Shown: positions 1-9,097, counted from the stretch's first letter. The stretch: 64,000 bases of DNA from Acetobacter estunensis (GCF_019083805.1 NZ_JAHRDV010000009.1:60906-124905), one strand, 5' to 3'. A program made the numbers and translations. The notes: generated by a model not told the origin, from the letters alone.

Positions 1-1
1 C

Positions 2-1111
2 AATCTCCGCGCCATCGGAGAAGCAGCGGGCTGGCGCGTTCACGTCATGACATCCCCGCATCTGGTGGATGTGACCGAACGGTTCCGCGTGGCCGGAAAG
101 CTCGTGAGCGAGGACGAACTTGTCAGCGTTCTGGAAGAGATCGAGCGCATCAATGCCGGAGAACCCATCACGGTGTTCGAGGTGCTGACAGCCGCGGGCT
201 TCCTGCTGTTTTCGCGCCATCCGGCGGATCTTGCCATCATCGAGGTTGGGCTTGGGGGACGACACGACGCCACCAACGTCCTGCCCCATCCCGCCGCCTG
301 CGCCATCACCGCCATTTCGCTCGATCACGAGGCGTTCCTTGGCTCCACCCTTGCCGCCATCACGGGTGAGAAAGCCGGGATCATCAAGTCGGGCGTTCCG
401 GTGGTCACCGGACGCCAGCCTGACGCAGTGCGGGACGTTCTGGAAGCCGAAGCCGCCACCAAAGACGCTCCGTTGTGGCTGCGCGACCGTGACTGGCAGC
501 TAGCCCGCACGGAAGATGGAAGCGCTCTAACTTTCTCCGACGCACAAGGCACACTGTCGCTCCCGCGTCCTGCCCTGACCGGCCCGCATCAGGACGACAA
601 TGCCGGTCTGGCCATCGCTACCCTGCGCGCCAGCGGTCTGCCCCTGCCGTCAAAAGCGTGGGCAGGAATCGCTCATGCCCAATGGCCCGCACGTCTTCAG
701 AAGCTGCATGGCGCGCTGGCGCACACACTGCCCGAAGGGTGGGAGCTGTGGCTCGACGGTGGCCACAATCCCGGCGCGGGTGAGGCGCTGGTGCCGGTGC
801 TGGAACGCTGGTCGGACCGCCCGCTGCATGTGCTGGTGGGCATGAAGCAGACAAAGGACGCTTCGGGGTTTCTGCGTCCGATTCTCTCGCATGCCACCTC
901 CGTGTGGGCCGTGGCGGAGCCGGAGCAGCATCTGGCGCTTTCCGTGGACGCCATTGTGGCGTCATCAGGCGATATCGCCCGTCCCGGCCCCGATATCGCA
1001 ACGGCGCTGGCAGCCCTGCCCCGCGCCGGAACTCCCGCGCGCGTGTTGATCTGCGGCAGCCTCTATCTGGCGGGCGTCGTATTGAAAAAAGACGGATGGA
1101 CCGCGCTCTGA
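2..1111 (+). CDS. folC: Folylpolyglutamate synthase/dihydrofolate synthase, 5'-truncated by window edge
   Basis: Adds glutamate to dihydropteroate and folates in the cytoplasm (Mur-ligase fold). The frame is open from base 2, so the gene begins before the window and the N-terminal P-loop is not seen. Visible family motifs are TSPHLVDVTERF near the left edge, EVGLGGRHDATN (about 70 codons in), the central-domain TGPHQDDNAGLA and the C-terminal-domain LDGGHNPGAGEAL. About 369 codons are present, consistent with a gene of roughly 430 codons missing its first 60 or so. The ATG at 47 is internal, since conserved sequence (RAIGEAAGWRVHV) precedes it. The usual partner accD would lie upstream but cannot be seen. 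Confidence 0.93.
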   Translation, partial: NLRAIGEAAGWRVHVMTSPHLVDVTERFRVAGKLVSEDELVSVLEEIERINAGEPITVFEVLTAAGFLLFSRHPADLAIIEVGLGGRHDATNVLPHPAACAITAISLDHEAFLGSTLAAITGEKAGIIKSGVPVVTGRQPDAVRDVLEAEAATKDAPLWLRDRDWQLARTEDGSALTFSDAQGTLSLPRPALTGPHQDDNAGLAIATLRASGLPLPSKAWAGIAHAQWPARLQKLHGALAHTLPEGWELWLDGGHNPGAGEALVPVLERWSDRPLHVLVGMKQTKDASGFLRPILSHATSVWAVAEPEQHLALSVDAIVASSGDIARPGPDIATALAALPRAGTPARVLICGSLYLAGVVLKKDGWTAL

Positions 1112-1141
1112 GCCGGATTGGTAAGGCTGCATTAACCGCCA

Positions 1142-1172
1142 CTCCTTAGGAGAAACGGACATACCGTTTCTC
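1142..1172 (+). promoter_or_regulatory. Two overlapping hairpins between folC and the barrel gene
   Basis: CTCC (1142-1145) can pair with GGAG (1149-1152). The overlapping GAGAAACGG (1150-1158) pairs perfectly with CCGTTTCTC (1164-1172) across a 5-nt loop. The two stems share bases 1150-1152 and are mutually exclusive. The longer stem is followed by only TTGT, so it is at best a weak terminator for folC. It sits directly before the next start codon and could instead affect its translation. Confidence 0.4.
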
Positions 1173-1189
1173 TTGTGGATGAGGCGTTC

Positions 1190-2302
1190 TTGCGCAAGTT
1201 TCTCCTGTGTACGGGACTGTTCCTCTCGGCCCTGACCGCCAACGGGCGGGCTCACGCGCAGTTCGCTCCCACGCACACTGGCACCTATCTCGATTCCCGC
1301 CGCGATGCGGAGATCCGCCACCGCACGCTTGCACGCATGCTCATGACACTGGGCATGGACCCAGACGAGGTCGCCACATCTTCCACGGACACGTCCAACG
1401 ACGTGCTGCCGCAAATGCCCGTCCGCCGCTTTGAGGAGGACGATTCCCTGTCCCGTGTCCCGCGCCGTCGCAAGAGCCATGCGCCGGATGAGTGGCACCC
1501 GACTCCTTACCATTCGAAAACCCGAGGCGAACTGGCCGTCGTGCAGGTCAATCGCGAGATTGGGCTGTCTGCGACGGGGTCATGGACCAATTACAAGGAA
1601 AAGCCGCTATGGGAGGGGCCTGAGACCGGTTATGACCGGGAAACCGGCTGGGCGCCCGGATTTCAGTTCGACGCCTCGACCATGTTCGATCTCTATGAAG
1701 TGCAGCACATCCTTCTGGCCGGTCATGTAGCCTTCAGCGACGGCAACGTGGGCTATCACGGCTCCGCCAGCAACGGATGGCAGACTTGGCCTTACCGCAA
1801 CTCCTCCAATCGTGAGACGATCGACGCCCGCATCGAACTCGGCAAGGGACTGATGGTGACGGACCGTTTCATGATCACCCCTGCGATCATGGGGGGCTAT
1901 TGGTCATGGGGGCGCAATGTCAAAGGCTCCCAGGGCGTGTCGTCCAGTTCGGAAGATTACGCCGGTTTCGTTGCCGGCATTGTCGTTCATCTCGATTACG
2001 CCGTAACGGATGCCTTCGTGGTGCGCGGGCGGCTGTGCTGGGATGAACGACTGGGTTCGCACATGGATGCCGCCGGCGTCAAAGGCACGTTCCGCCTGCG
2101 TCCGCGCCCGGAATGGATCGCCGCACTGGACTTCGATTACAGGCTCTCCCGTTCCCTCCATTTCATCAGCGGCGTGCAGTATTCCTACTATTCGTTCGGA
2201 CGCAGCCAGTCCATCGCGCAGCATGGCGGCTACTCCCTCTACGAACCCAGCAGTTGGACAAATGGCATGACGCTGCATGCAGGTATCGCTTACGCCTTCT
2301 GA
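1190..2302 (+). CDS. Predicted outer-membrane beta-barrel protein, unknown function
   Basis: About 370 aa. I do not recognise the family. The N-terminus (MRKFLLCTGLFLSALTANG, cleavage after AHA near residue 23) is a clear Sec signal peptide. Residues 30-130 are polar and Arg/Asp rich. From about residue 140 to the end, alternating aromatic/hydrophobic strands separated by Gly/Ser turns fit a beta-barrel, and the last residue is Phe, as is usual for BAM substrates. I prefer the TTG at 1190 because GAGG lies 5 nt upstream and it gives a clean signal peptide; an in-frame GTG at 1175 has no nearby ribosome site. It is followed by its own short terminator and stands alone between folC and the Ig-repeat gene. 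Confidence 0.6.
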   Translation: MRKFLLCTGLFLSALTANGRAHAQFAPTHTGTYLDSRRDAEIRHRTLARMLMTLGMDPDEVATSSTDTSNDVLPQMPVRRFEEDDSLSRVPRRRKSHAPDEWHPTPYHSKTRGELAVVQVNREIGLSATGSWTNYKEKPLWEGPETGYDRETGWAPGFQFDASTMFDLYEVQHILLAGHVAFSDGNVGYHGSASNGWQTWPYRNSSNRETIDARIELGKGLMVTDRFMITPAIMGGYWSWGRNVKGSQGVSSSSEDYAGFVAGIVVHLDYAVTDAFVVRGRLCWDERLGSHMDAAGVKGTFRLRPRPEWIAALDFDYRLSRSLHFISGVQYSYYSFGRSQSIAQHGGYSLYEPSSWTNGMTLHAGIAYAF

Positions 2303-2320
2303 GGACGATCCGTCCTTTTC
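2302..2320 (+). terminator. Short intrinsic terminator after barrel gene
   Basis: AGGACG (2302-2307) and CGTCCT (2311-2316) form a 6-bp stem with a 3-nt loop, followed by TTTTC. The stem overlaps the stop codon. Confidence 0.5.
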
Positions 2321-2609
2321 AATGACTATTTCCCCCGAAAAGACACAACAGAGCCTCTAAACGCCACGTTTCCCTTCCGAACCATGGCCTTGATTTCCAG
2401 AGGATGCGGCCGTCTCCGGGGACGGTTATTGCACGTTCACAGCCTGACAGATCGCGAAAGACAGCCGTGAACATCCTCTCGACCCGAATTCGCCTCATGT
2501 CGCTACATCCCTACGGGAAAAGGCGGTTTTTCACCTTATCCTTCGTGCCCTGCTCCCGGCAGACGCGATCGGCTTCCCGTTCCTGACCACCAACGCAGAG
2601 CGCACCGAC
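2321..2609. other. Gap before the Ig-repeat gene
   Basis: I see no convincing gene. The reading frame of the downstream gene stays open upstream to a TGA at 2445 but has no ATG, GTG or TTG, so translation of this stretch would need an unusual codon such as CTG at 2550. A minor inverted repeat, CCGTC/GACGG, lies near 2409-2424. Confidence 0.4.
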
Positions 2610-4700
2610 ATGACCGAGACCTCCGCAGGCACGAGCGCGGCACTCCTGTCCCCTTATCAGCTCACCGGACCCAGTTCGCTCTCGGTGGGCGCCAAGGCGA
2701 CCTACACGCTCACGCCTCCGAGCGGGACCACCCTGACATCCGCCGTGACCGTCACGCTAGCCTGCACCCTGGCGGGGACATTCGCCCCGTCTTCCGTGGT
2801 GCTGGCAGCGGGCTCGACCTCCAGTGTCGCCTTCGCCTTCACCTTCACGCCCACGGCTGCGGGAAGCGGCACGCTTGCAACGACGAATTCCGGCGGCCTG
2901 ACCGACCCCAACGGCATCTCGGTGTTCGCCATTGCGCTCTCGACAGCGTTCACCACGTTCACACTCACCGGCCCTACCAGCCTGGTGGTCGGAACATCCG
3001 CCACCTATACCGTGACACCCGGCAGCGGCACGGCGCTGACCTCGGCCGTGACCATCACGCCCAATTGCACGCTGTCCGGCACGTTCTCCCCCACAAGCGT
3101 CACCATTCCCGCCGGTTCCACCGCTGCGGCCACCTTCACCTTCGTCCCCTCCGAGTCCGGCGCGGGCACAGTGAGTGTGACCAACACGGGCGGTCTGTCG
3201 AATCCATCCGACCTGTTCGTAACGTCCAACGCCTCCGCCCCCACCTACACGGCCTATGGCATCAGCGGTCCGCGCTCGGTGCTGGTGGGCACGCCTGCGA
3301 CCTACACTCTCACACCCGGCACCGGGGCAGCGCATGCCAGCGCCATCACCCTCACGCCCGATTGCACACTGGCCGGGACGTTTGCCCCCAGCAGTCTCAC
3401 CTTCGCTGCCGGTTCCACAGCACCCGTAACCTTCACGTTCACAGCATCAGCCGCCGGGAACGGACTGATGAGTGTCAGCAACAACGCGACCCTGACCGAT
3501 CCCGCGTCTTTCACCCTGACGGCGCTGAGCGGCGCGGCTTCCACATCGCTGCCGGTCGATTGCGAGTCCTTTCTTTTTTCTCCCGGCAACTGGTCGGGCG
3601 ATGCGGGCCGCGGCGGTTCAGGATGGCGACGGACGTGGAATGTCGGCGCATGGCTTAAGGTCGTCTGGCTCGCCTCCGCCACCCCCACGGCCACGCTTCA
3701 CCTCGGCCCGAGCGGAACGGGCGCCTATGTCACAATGTTTCTCAACGGCACCGCCATGACGAATCTTTCGGCACAGGGCGATATCACGCTGAGCGGAATC
3801 ACGGCCGGGCAGGTCAACACGCTGGAAGTGTTTCTCACCCGCACACCGGATAGCAGCCGCTGGAACGGGGGCGCCAACTGTCTGAGTGTCAGCGGCATGA
3901 CACTGGATGCGGCCTCATCGCTTGCCCGCGCCTCCATATCGCGCTCATGGGGCAAGATCGTGGGCGATGATCTGGCTGAGGGCATCGCCGCCGATGACGG
4001 CGCGGACAATGTGCTGTGCGCGTGGCCTTATCTCGTCCTGCGGGCGATGGACAACGCGGGTTACGACACCTGCATCTCGGCAAGCGCCGATTCGGGCTAT
4101 CTTACGCCCGGTGACAGCACGAAAGACGTCCCGGCTTTCCATGTTGTCGCCGACTCATCCAACGGTATGGGTGGCGCCTACAACGACAGTCTGAGCCGCT
4201 GGAACCGGATCGACGCCGGCATCTCGGCACTCGACAGCGATGGAATGCTCAGTTCCTACGGCGATGCCGGGACCGCCCCGAGTTGGGTGGCCTTCAATCT
4301 TCTGGCCAACGACGCCGCCGCCAGCGCCAGCACGTCCGATGCCACGGCCGCCATGACGCACAGTCTTGTCGCACACCGGGCCGCAGCCCCGGATGCATGG
4401 CTCTTTCCCATCATGCCGTTCGCCTTCCATGACGCATCCGCCTATGGCTCAAGCTGGGCGCAGGTGTTCAATGGCGCTCTATCCGCCTACCAACTGGCCT
4501 ACCCCGACGATGAGAAAGTGGTCGCCATCGATGTGGGTGCGCGACTTTCGCTCCTGCTACGCGCCAATCCCGGTCTTTACACGACCACGGACGGAAAGCG
4601 GCTCACGGCTGAAGGACACGCTGTCTTCGCTTCCATCGTCAGCGGCGCGATTCTCGCCGCTCTCGGATCCGGACGCCAACGCATCTGCACGTTTTACTGA
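2610..4700 (+). CDS. Triple Ig-like repeat protein with degenerate SGNH-hydrolase-like domain
   Basis: 696 aa. Residues about 16-312 are three tandem units of about 100 aa, each opening like (L/I)(T/S)GP.S..VG..ATYT and carrying a C-T-L-(A/S)-G-TF core, an Ig-like repeat layout. Residues about 320-435 look like a beta-sandwich, possibly carbohydrate binding. Residues about 445-690 align by eye with SGNH/GDSL hydrolases, but the GDS block reads GDD (D454 where the Ser nucleophile belongs) and the DGxH block reads D661-G-K-R664, so both catalytic residues seem lost. No signal peptide is visible from ATG 2610 and its ribosome site is weak. A surface, adhesive or phage-tail-like role is possible; no function is assigned. 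A strong terminator follows. Confidence 0.7.
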   Translation: MTETSAGTSAALLSPYQLTGPSSLSVGAKATYTLTPPSGTTLTSAVTVTLACTLAGTFAPSSVVLAAGSTSSVAFAFTFTPTAAGSGTLATTNSGGLTDPNGISVFAIALSTAFTTFTLTGPTSLVVGTSATYTVTPGSGTALTSAVTITPNCTLSGTFSPTSVTIPAGSTAAATFTFVPSESGAGTVSVTNTGGLSNPSDLFVTSNASAPTYTAYGISGPRSVLVGTPATYTLTPGTGAAHASAITLTPDCTLAGTFAPSSLTFAAGSTAPVTFTFTASAAGNGLMSVSNNATLTDPASFTLTALSGAASTSLPVDCESFLFSPGNWSGDAGRGGSGWRRTWNVGAWLKVVWLASATPTATLHLGPSGTGAYVTMFLNGTAMTNLSAQGDITLSGITAGQVNTLEVFLTRTPDSSRWNGGANCLSVSGMTLDAASSLARASISRSWGKIVGDDLAEGIAADDGADNVLCAWPYLVLRAMDNAGYDTCISASADSGYLTPGDSTKDVPAFHVVADSSNGMGGAYNDSLSRWNRIDAGISALDSDGMLSSYGDAGTAPSWVAFNLLANDAAASASTSDATAAMTHSLVAHRAAAPDAWLFPIMPFAFHDASAYGSSWAQVFNGALSAYQLAYPDDEKVVAIDVGARLSLLLRANPGLYTTTDGKRLTAEGHAVFASIVSGAILAALGSGRQRICTFY
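2655..3533 (+). repeat. Three in-frame tandem repeats of about 300 bp
   Basis: The repeat-defining Gly-Pro falls near residues 20, 120 and 220, about 100 codons apart. The units share wording such as ATYTLTP, SAVT, TLAGTF.PSS and AGST. DNA identity is only moderate, so the duplication is old or has been diversified. Confidence 0.8.
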
Positions 4701-4706
4701 AGCATG

Positions 4707-4745
4707 AAAAAGGGCGTCCTTCCACTGGGAAAGGATGCCCTTTTT
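4707..4745 (+). terminator. Strong, probably bidirectional intrinsic terminator
   Basis: A 15-bp stem (4707-4721 with 4731-4745, one G-T pair) around a 9-nt loop. It starts with AAAAA and ends with TTTTT, so it can work on both strands. It separates the Ig-repeat gene from the convergent aminotransferase gene. Confidence 0.9.
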
Positions 4746-4787
4746 GAATCGGACGGGGCACTGGCCCCCGCCCGTTTAGTCCGTCAT

Positions 4788-6068
4788 TCAGGCCTTGAGG
4801 GCTTTCTCAAGCAGATCGAGGCCTTCGTTGAGCACCGCATCGCTGATGGTCAGCGGCGGCAGCAGACGCACCGTCTCGCCCAGCACACCACAGGACAGCA
4901 CGATCACGCCCGCCTCGACCGCCGCCGCGCAGACCTTGCTCGCGCCACCGGCCTCGACCTCGTCCGTGCCACGCGCCTTGAGCACGTCGAAACCGACCAT
5001 CGCGCCACGACCATGCGCCTTGCCGACCGGGATCAGATCGGAACGCTCGCTCCAGCCTGCGACACGCTCACTGATGATACGTCCGATATGCTCGGCGCGC
5101 TCACACAGCTTTTCGGACTCAATGACGTCCAGCACGGCCAGACCGGCCGCACAGGCCAACGGCGAACCGCCATAGGTGCCGCCTAGACCACCCGGCCGCA
5201 CTGCGTCCATGATCTCCGCACGTCCAACCACGCCCGACAGCGGGAAACCGCCGCCCAGTGCCTTGGCCACCGAGATAAGGTCCGGCTTGACGCTGGAATG
5301 CTGAATGCCGAACAGCTTACCCGTACGCGCAAAGCCCGTCTGCACTTCGTCGGCGATCAGCAGGATGCCGTGCTTGGTGCACCGCTCACGCAGGCCCTTG
5401 AGCAGTTCTTCAGGCACCACGCGGAAGCCGCCCTCACCCTGAATCGGCTCAATGATGATGGCCGCCACGCGGGACGGATCGACATCGGCGGCGAACATCA
5501 GATCCAGCGTGCGCAGGCTGTCGGCCACCGAAATGCCGCGTGCGGGGAACGGCGCATGGAAGACATCGCCCGGCATGGTGCCGAATTGCGTCTTGTAGGG
5601 ATTCACCTTGCCGGTCATGGCGGAGGCCAGCAGCGTACGGCCATGGAAACCGCCTGTGAAGGCGATCACACCCGAACGGCCGGTGGCGGCACGTGCGATC
5701 TTCACGGCGTTCTCGGTCGCTTCCGCGCCGGTCGTGAAGAAGATGCTCTTGGCAGGACCATCGATGGGAGCAAGCGCGTTCAGGCGCTCCGCCAGTTCGA
5801 TGTAGCTCTCATAGGGCGCCACCTGAAAACCGGTGTGGCTGAAGCGGCCAAGCTGCGCCTCCACGGCCGCGATAATGCGCGGGTGACGATGCCCGACATT
5901 GACCACCGCGATACCTGCGGCGAAATCCACGATACGACGGCCTTCGACGTCCCACAGTTCCGCGCCCTGCGCACGGTCGGCATAGATACTTGTTGCCGAA
6001 CCGACACCCACAGGAACCGCTGCCGCACGACGGGCGGCGAGGGCTGCGTTGCTCTTGCCTGTACTCAC
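4788..6068 (-). CDS. gabT: 4-aminobutyrate aminotransferase (class III PLP transaminase)
   Basis: 426 aa; predicted to transfer the amino group of GABA, or a related omega-amino acid, to 2-oxoglutarate, giving succinate semialdehyde and glutamate. Class-III features are IFFTTGAEATENAVKIAR (cofactor-phosphate region), GGFHGRT, IIEPIQGEGGF, the LLIADEVQTGFARTGK block with the PLP-binding Asp, and SVAKALGGGFPLSG with the Schiff-base Lys. I chose GTG at 6068 (product starting MSTGKSNAALAARR); the frame runs on upstream to 6425 but that part is Cys/Gly-rich with no family similarity. It lies downstream of, and codirectional with, a polyamine-type ABC transporter, fitting uptake followed by transamination of putrescine/GABA-type amines. 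Substrate specificity among class-III enzymes is not certain. Confidence 0.85.
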   Translation of the reverse strand: MSTGKSNAALAARRAAAVPVGVGSATSIYADRAQGAELWDVEGRRIVDFAAGIAVVNVGHRHPRIIAAVEAQLGRFSHTGFQVAPYESYIELAERLNALAPIDGPAKSIFFTTGAEATENAVKIARAATGRSGVIAFTGGFHGRTLLASAMTGKVNPYKTQFGTMPGDVFHAPFPARGISVADSLRTLDLMFAADVDPSRVAAIIIEPIQGEGGFRVVPEELLKGLRERCTKHGILLIADEVQTGFARTGKLFGIQHSSVKPDLISVAKALGGGFPLSGVVGRAEIMDAVRPGGLGGTYGGSPLACAAGLAVLDVIESEKLCERAEHIGRIISERVAGWSERSDLIPVGKAHGRGAMVGFDVLKARGTDEVEAGGASKVCAAAVEAGVIVLSCGVLGETVRLLPPLTISDAVLNEGLDLLEKALKA

Positions 6069-6292
6069 GTTCTTATTCCCATTCCCATAAACCGCATGCC
6101 CGCCCCTGCCGGGTGGAACACCGCGCAGGAACCGGACGAACGGAACACCACACCTCGACACGACCGGGACATGCCGTGCGCGTCGTGCTTCCCCATAAGC
6201 CGTTCGGCGTTCCGCTTCCAGTCGCACGACGTGAATAAGAACATTTCCGACATGAACCGATACGGATCGGCACCAAAATGGCCCGATAGAGC

Positions 6293-7081
6293 CTATTCCC
6301 GAGAGGCCGACGCCGCCAGTTTCTGACCCATCACCACAGGTACGAGTGTCACCGCCATGACGGCAAAGACCACCACATTCACCTCCGGCATATGCTGCCC
6401 CAGCCGGATCGCGCCAAAGATCCACAGCGGCAGCGTCGTTTCACTGCCCGCCGTGAAGGTGGAGACGATCACCTCGTCAAAGGACAGGGCAAAGGCCAGC
6501 AACATTCCCGACATGATCGCCCCACCCAGAAGCGGGAGCGTGACGGTGAGAAACCCCTGAAACGGCGTGGCCCCCATGTCCTGCGCGGCTTCGAGCAATG
6601 TGGGCGACAGACGACGGAGCCGGGCCATGACGTTGCTGTAGACCACGACCGTGCAGAACGTGGTGTGAGCGATCACCAATGTCACAAGATTGAACGGCAA
6701 CCCGCAGGCTGTAAAAAAACTGTTCATCGCAATGCCGGTGAGGACGCCCGGCAGCGCAATTGGCAACGTAAGAAAGAACGAGCCGGCCTGCACGATGCGC
6801 GACGACAGACCGTTCATGCCCAGAGCCGCCAGCGTGCCGAGCACGGACGCCAGCAATGTGGCCACTCCCGCCACCTCAACCGAAATCAGCAGTGCGCTGC
6901 GCACTTCTTCATCCGCCCAGGTGGAGGCAAACCATTTCAGTGAAAGACCGCGAATGGGCCACACCTGCACGGACGCCGCATCGAAAGCATAGATCAGCAC
7001 CACACACAGAGGGAGCAGCAGGAAGGCCAGAACAGCCAGCGCCGCCGTCCACACAGCGATGTTTCGCAAAGACCCGTTCAT
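6293..7081 (-). CDS. ABC transporter permease, spermidine/putrescine type (PotC/YdcV-like)
   Basis: 262 aa inner-membrane permease with about six hydrophobic segments. It has the EAA loop (LEAAQDMGATPFQGFLTVTL) that contacts the ATPase. PotC-family features include the FALSFDEVIVSTFTAG block. Its ATG overlaps the stop of the upstream permease gene by 4 nt (7078-7081). It is the last gene of the ATPase-binding protein-permease-permease set; 224 bp separate it from gabT. Confidence 0.88.
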   Translation of the reverse strand: MNGSLRNIAVWTAALAVLAFLLLPLCVVLIYAFDAASVQVWPIRGLSLKWFASTWADEEVRSALLISVEVAGVATLLASVLGTLAALGMNGLSSRIVQAGSFFLTLPIALPGVLTGIAMNSFFTACGLPFNLVTLVIAHTTFCTVVVYSNVMARLRRLSPTLLEAAQDMGATPFQGFLTVTLPLLGGAIMSGMLLAFALSFDEVIVSTFTAGSETTLPLWIFGAIRLGQHMPEVNVVVFAVMAVTLVPVVMGQKLAASASRE

Positions 7082-7926
7082 GTGCCGTCAAACGCTCCGA
7101 ACCGTCGGGCCACCAGCATGTAACCCGCGACCACCACAAGGAGGAGGAGAGAAAAGGCCGCAGCAAACGGCACATTTCCCGAAACCCCCACATTGGAATA
7201 GACCACGTTGCCCACGAAATCCGATCCGGCACCGCCCACGAGCATGGGGGTGACATAATCCCCCAGCGTCACGGCAAAGGTGAAGACAGACCCCGCCGCC
7301 ATGCCCGGCACGGCCAGAGGCAGGATGACGGTCCGCAACACCTGCGTCGGCGTGGCCCCCATATCGCCCGCCGCATCAAGCAGCGAAGCCGGAATATGCT
7401 CAAGCGCTGCGATCAGCGGCATGACCATAAACGGCAGCCAGAGATAGGAAAACACCAGCCACAAAGCCACGTTTGTGAAAGCGATGGACTGTCCGGGCAA
7501 ACCGGCCTCATGCAGAAACCAGTTGAGCACGCCGTCATGCCCAAGGATCAGACGCCACGCATAAATGCGGGCCAGCATGCTCGACCACAAAGGAAGCGCC
7601 ACCAGAACCAGCAGAAACAGTTTCAGCCGCGGGCCGACCTTGCGGGCGATCACCCACGCCAGCGGCCATGCCAGAACGATGTCGGTCAACGTGACCAGAA
7701 CGGCAATCCCAATCGTCCGCTGCGCCACGATGCGATACGTCACATCCGAGAACAGGACGCGGAAATTGTCCAGCGTCCAATCATGGACGATCTCGCCCGT
7801 CATCGAATCGACCTGCCAGAAAGCCGACAGCAGCAGAATGAACAGGCTGCCGAGATAGAAAACCGTCAGCCAGCCAAACGGCGGTATCAGAAGGGCCAGA
7901 TTGCCCGCATAACGGCGCAGGCCCAT
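7078..7926 (-). CDS. ABC transporter permease, spermidine/putrescine type (PotB/YdcU-like)
   Basis: 282 aa from ATG 7926 (MGLRRYAGNLALLIPPF), which lies just downstream of the binding-protein stop (7929-7931). An in-frame ATG at 7950 would overlap that gene. There are six predicted membrane spans; the EAA loop is LLDAAGDMGATPTQVLRTVI and the PotB signature VTLGDYVTPMLVGG is present. It would pair with the PotC-like permease to form the membrane channel. Confidence 0.88.
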   Translation of the reverse strand: MGLRRYAGNLALLIPPFGWLTVFYLGSLFILLLSAFWQVDSMTGEIVHDWTLDNFRVLFSDVTYRIVAQRTIGIAVLVTLTDIVLAWPLAWVIARKVGPRLKLFLLVLVALPLWSSMLARIYAWRLILGHDGVLNWFLHEAGLPGQSIAFTNVALWLVFSYLWLPFMVMPLIAALEHIPASLLDAAGDMGATPTQVLRTVILPLAVPGMAAGSVFTFAVTLGDYVTPMLVGGAGSDFVGNVVYSNVGVSGNVPFAAAFSLLLLVVVAGYMLVARRFGAFDGT

Positions 7927-7928
7927 GC

Positions 7929-9059
7929 TCACTGTTTGACCTGCTGCCATGCACGCTGCCACGCGCCGTAGTCCAGACACTCTTTCTTGCCGTTTCCGCA
8001 GTCTTTCACAGGCGTCTTCCAGAAATGGATGCTTGCGAAATAATCCGAAGACGCATCGGCATGATACTGCTTGCACGAACCCGCCTGCTGCGCGTCCATC
8101 TCGGCACAGGCTTTCGTGTTGGCGGGCGTCTCGCCAAAGGACAACGCCTGCTGGGCCTGAACTTTGGGCGTCAGCACGTGATTGATCCACAGATAGGCGC
8201 AGTTCGGGTGCTCGGCATGGGCGCTGATCATCCAGCTATCCGCCCAGCCCGTCGCCCCTTCATCCGGAATGCTGTCCTGCACGGGCACACCGGCCGCCCG
8301 CAGTGTGTTGGCCTGATAGGGCCACGCGGCGCCGACATGCGCGTCCCCGCTCTTGAACAGATCAATCTCGTCGGAGGCCAGCGCCCAGTATTTGCGCACC
8401 AGCGAATGCTGTTCCTTCAACAGCGCCACCGCCGCATCCATCTGCGCCTGTGTCAGCTCGTAGGGATCGGTAATGCCGAGTTCCGGCTTGGCATGGGAAA
8501 GATAAAGCGCTGCATCCGCGATCTGGATCGGATTATCCGGCACCGTGATCATGCCAGCATATGTCTTGTCGTAGATCACCGCCCAGCTTTTGGGCGCCTG
8601 TGTGAGGAACTTCGTGTTCCACATGAGAACATTCGGCCCCCATTCATAGGAAACGCCGTAATGCACGCCCTTTACGGTGTTGAAACCCGGTTCTTTGAGT
8701 TCCGGCATCAGGTCGGCATAGGCCGGGATCAGGCTCATGTTCACCGGCTGCACATTGTGTCCGAAAATCAGGCGCAGCGCCGCGTCACCGGACGCGGAGA
8801 CGACATCGAACCCCTTGCCACCGCCCATTCGGGTGAGAGCCACCATCTCATCGGATGACCCGACATATTTGCGGTGCACCTTGCAGCCCGTGCTCTGCTC
8901 GAACGGCTTGACCCAAACGTCATCGGCATAGCCTTCCCATGCCACGACGTTCAGATCCCCTTCCCCTTTGCCGATGGCGCCCGGCAAATCGGCGGCCTGC
9001 GCCGCGAGCGAGACGACCGAACAGCCGGTCGCGAGAAGAAATGCGGTGAAAGCCTTCAT
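7929..9059 (-). CDS. Periplasmic polyamine-type substrate-binding protein (YdcS/PotD-like)
   Basis: 376 aa. ATG 9059 (MKAFTAFLLATGCSVVSLA) is preceded by AAAGGGA and gives a Sec signal peptide cut after AQA near residue 21. The mature protein starts with NVVAWEGYADDVWVKPFE, typical of this periplasmic-binding family, and has the SYEWGPNVLMWN and GWADSWMISAHAEHPN blocks. Cysteines near the C-terminus (CAEMDAQQAGSC, DCGNGKKEC) may form disulfides. It is encoded between its ATPase and permease partners. The exact ligand (putrescine, spermidine, GABA or another amine) cannot be read from the sequence. Confidence 0.87.
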   Translation of the reverse strand: MKAFTAFLLATGCSVVSLAAQAADLPGAIGKGEGDLNVVAWEGYADDVWVKPFEQSTGCKVHRKYVGSSDEMVALTRMGGGKGFDVVSASGDAALRLIFGHNVQPVNMSLIPAYADLMPELKEPGFNTVKGVHYGVSYEWGPNVLMWNTKFLTQAPKSWAVIYDKTYAGMITVPDNPIQIADAALYLSHAKPELGITDPYELTQAQMDAAVALLKEQHSLVRKYWALASDEIDLFKSGDAHVGAAWPYQANTLRAAGVPVQDSIPDEGATGWADSWMISAHAEHPNCAYLWINHVLTPKVQAQQALSFGETPANTKACAEMDAQQAGSCKQYHADASSDYFASIHFWKTPVKDCGNGKKECLDYGAWQRAWQQVKQ

Positions 9060-9097
9060 GGTCATCGTCCCTTTCAAAGGAAGAGAAAATACGTTTT

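Noticed and set aside
6069..6425. N-terminal extension of the aminotransferase frame
   Set aside because: Overlaps the permease gene and has Cys/Gly/Arg-rich sequence unlike class-III transaminases; GTG 6068 fits the family start.
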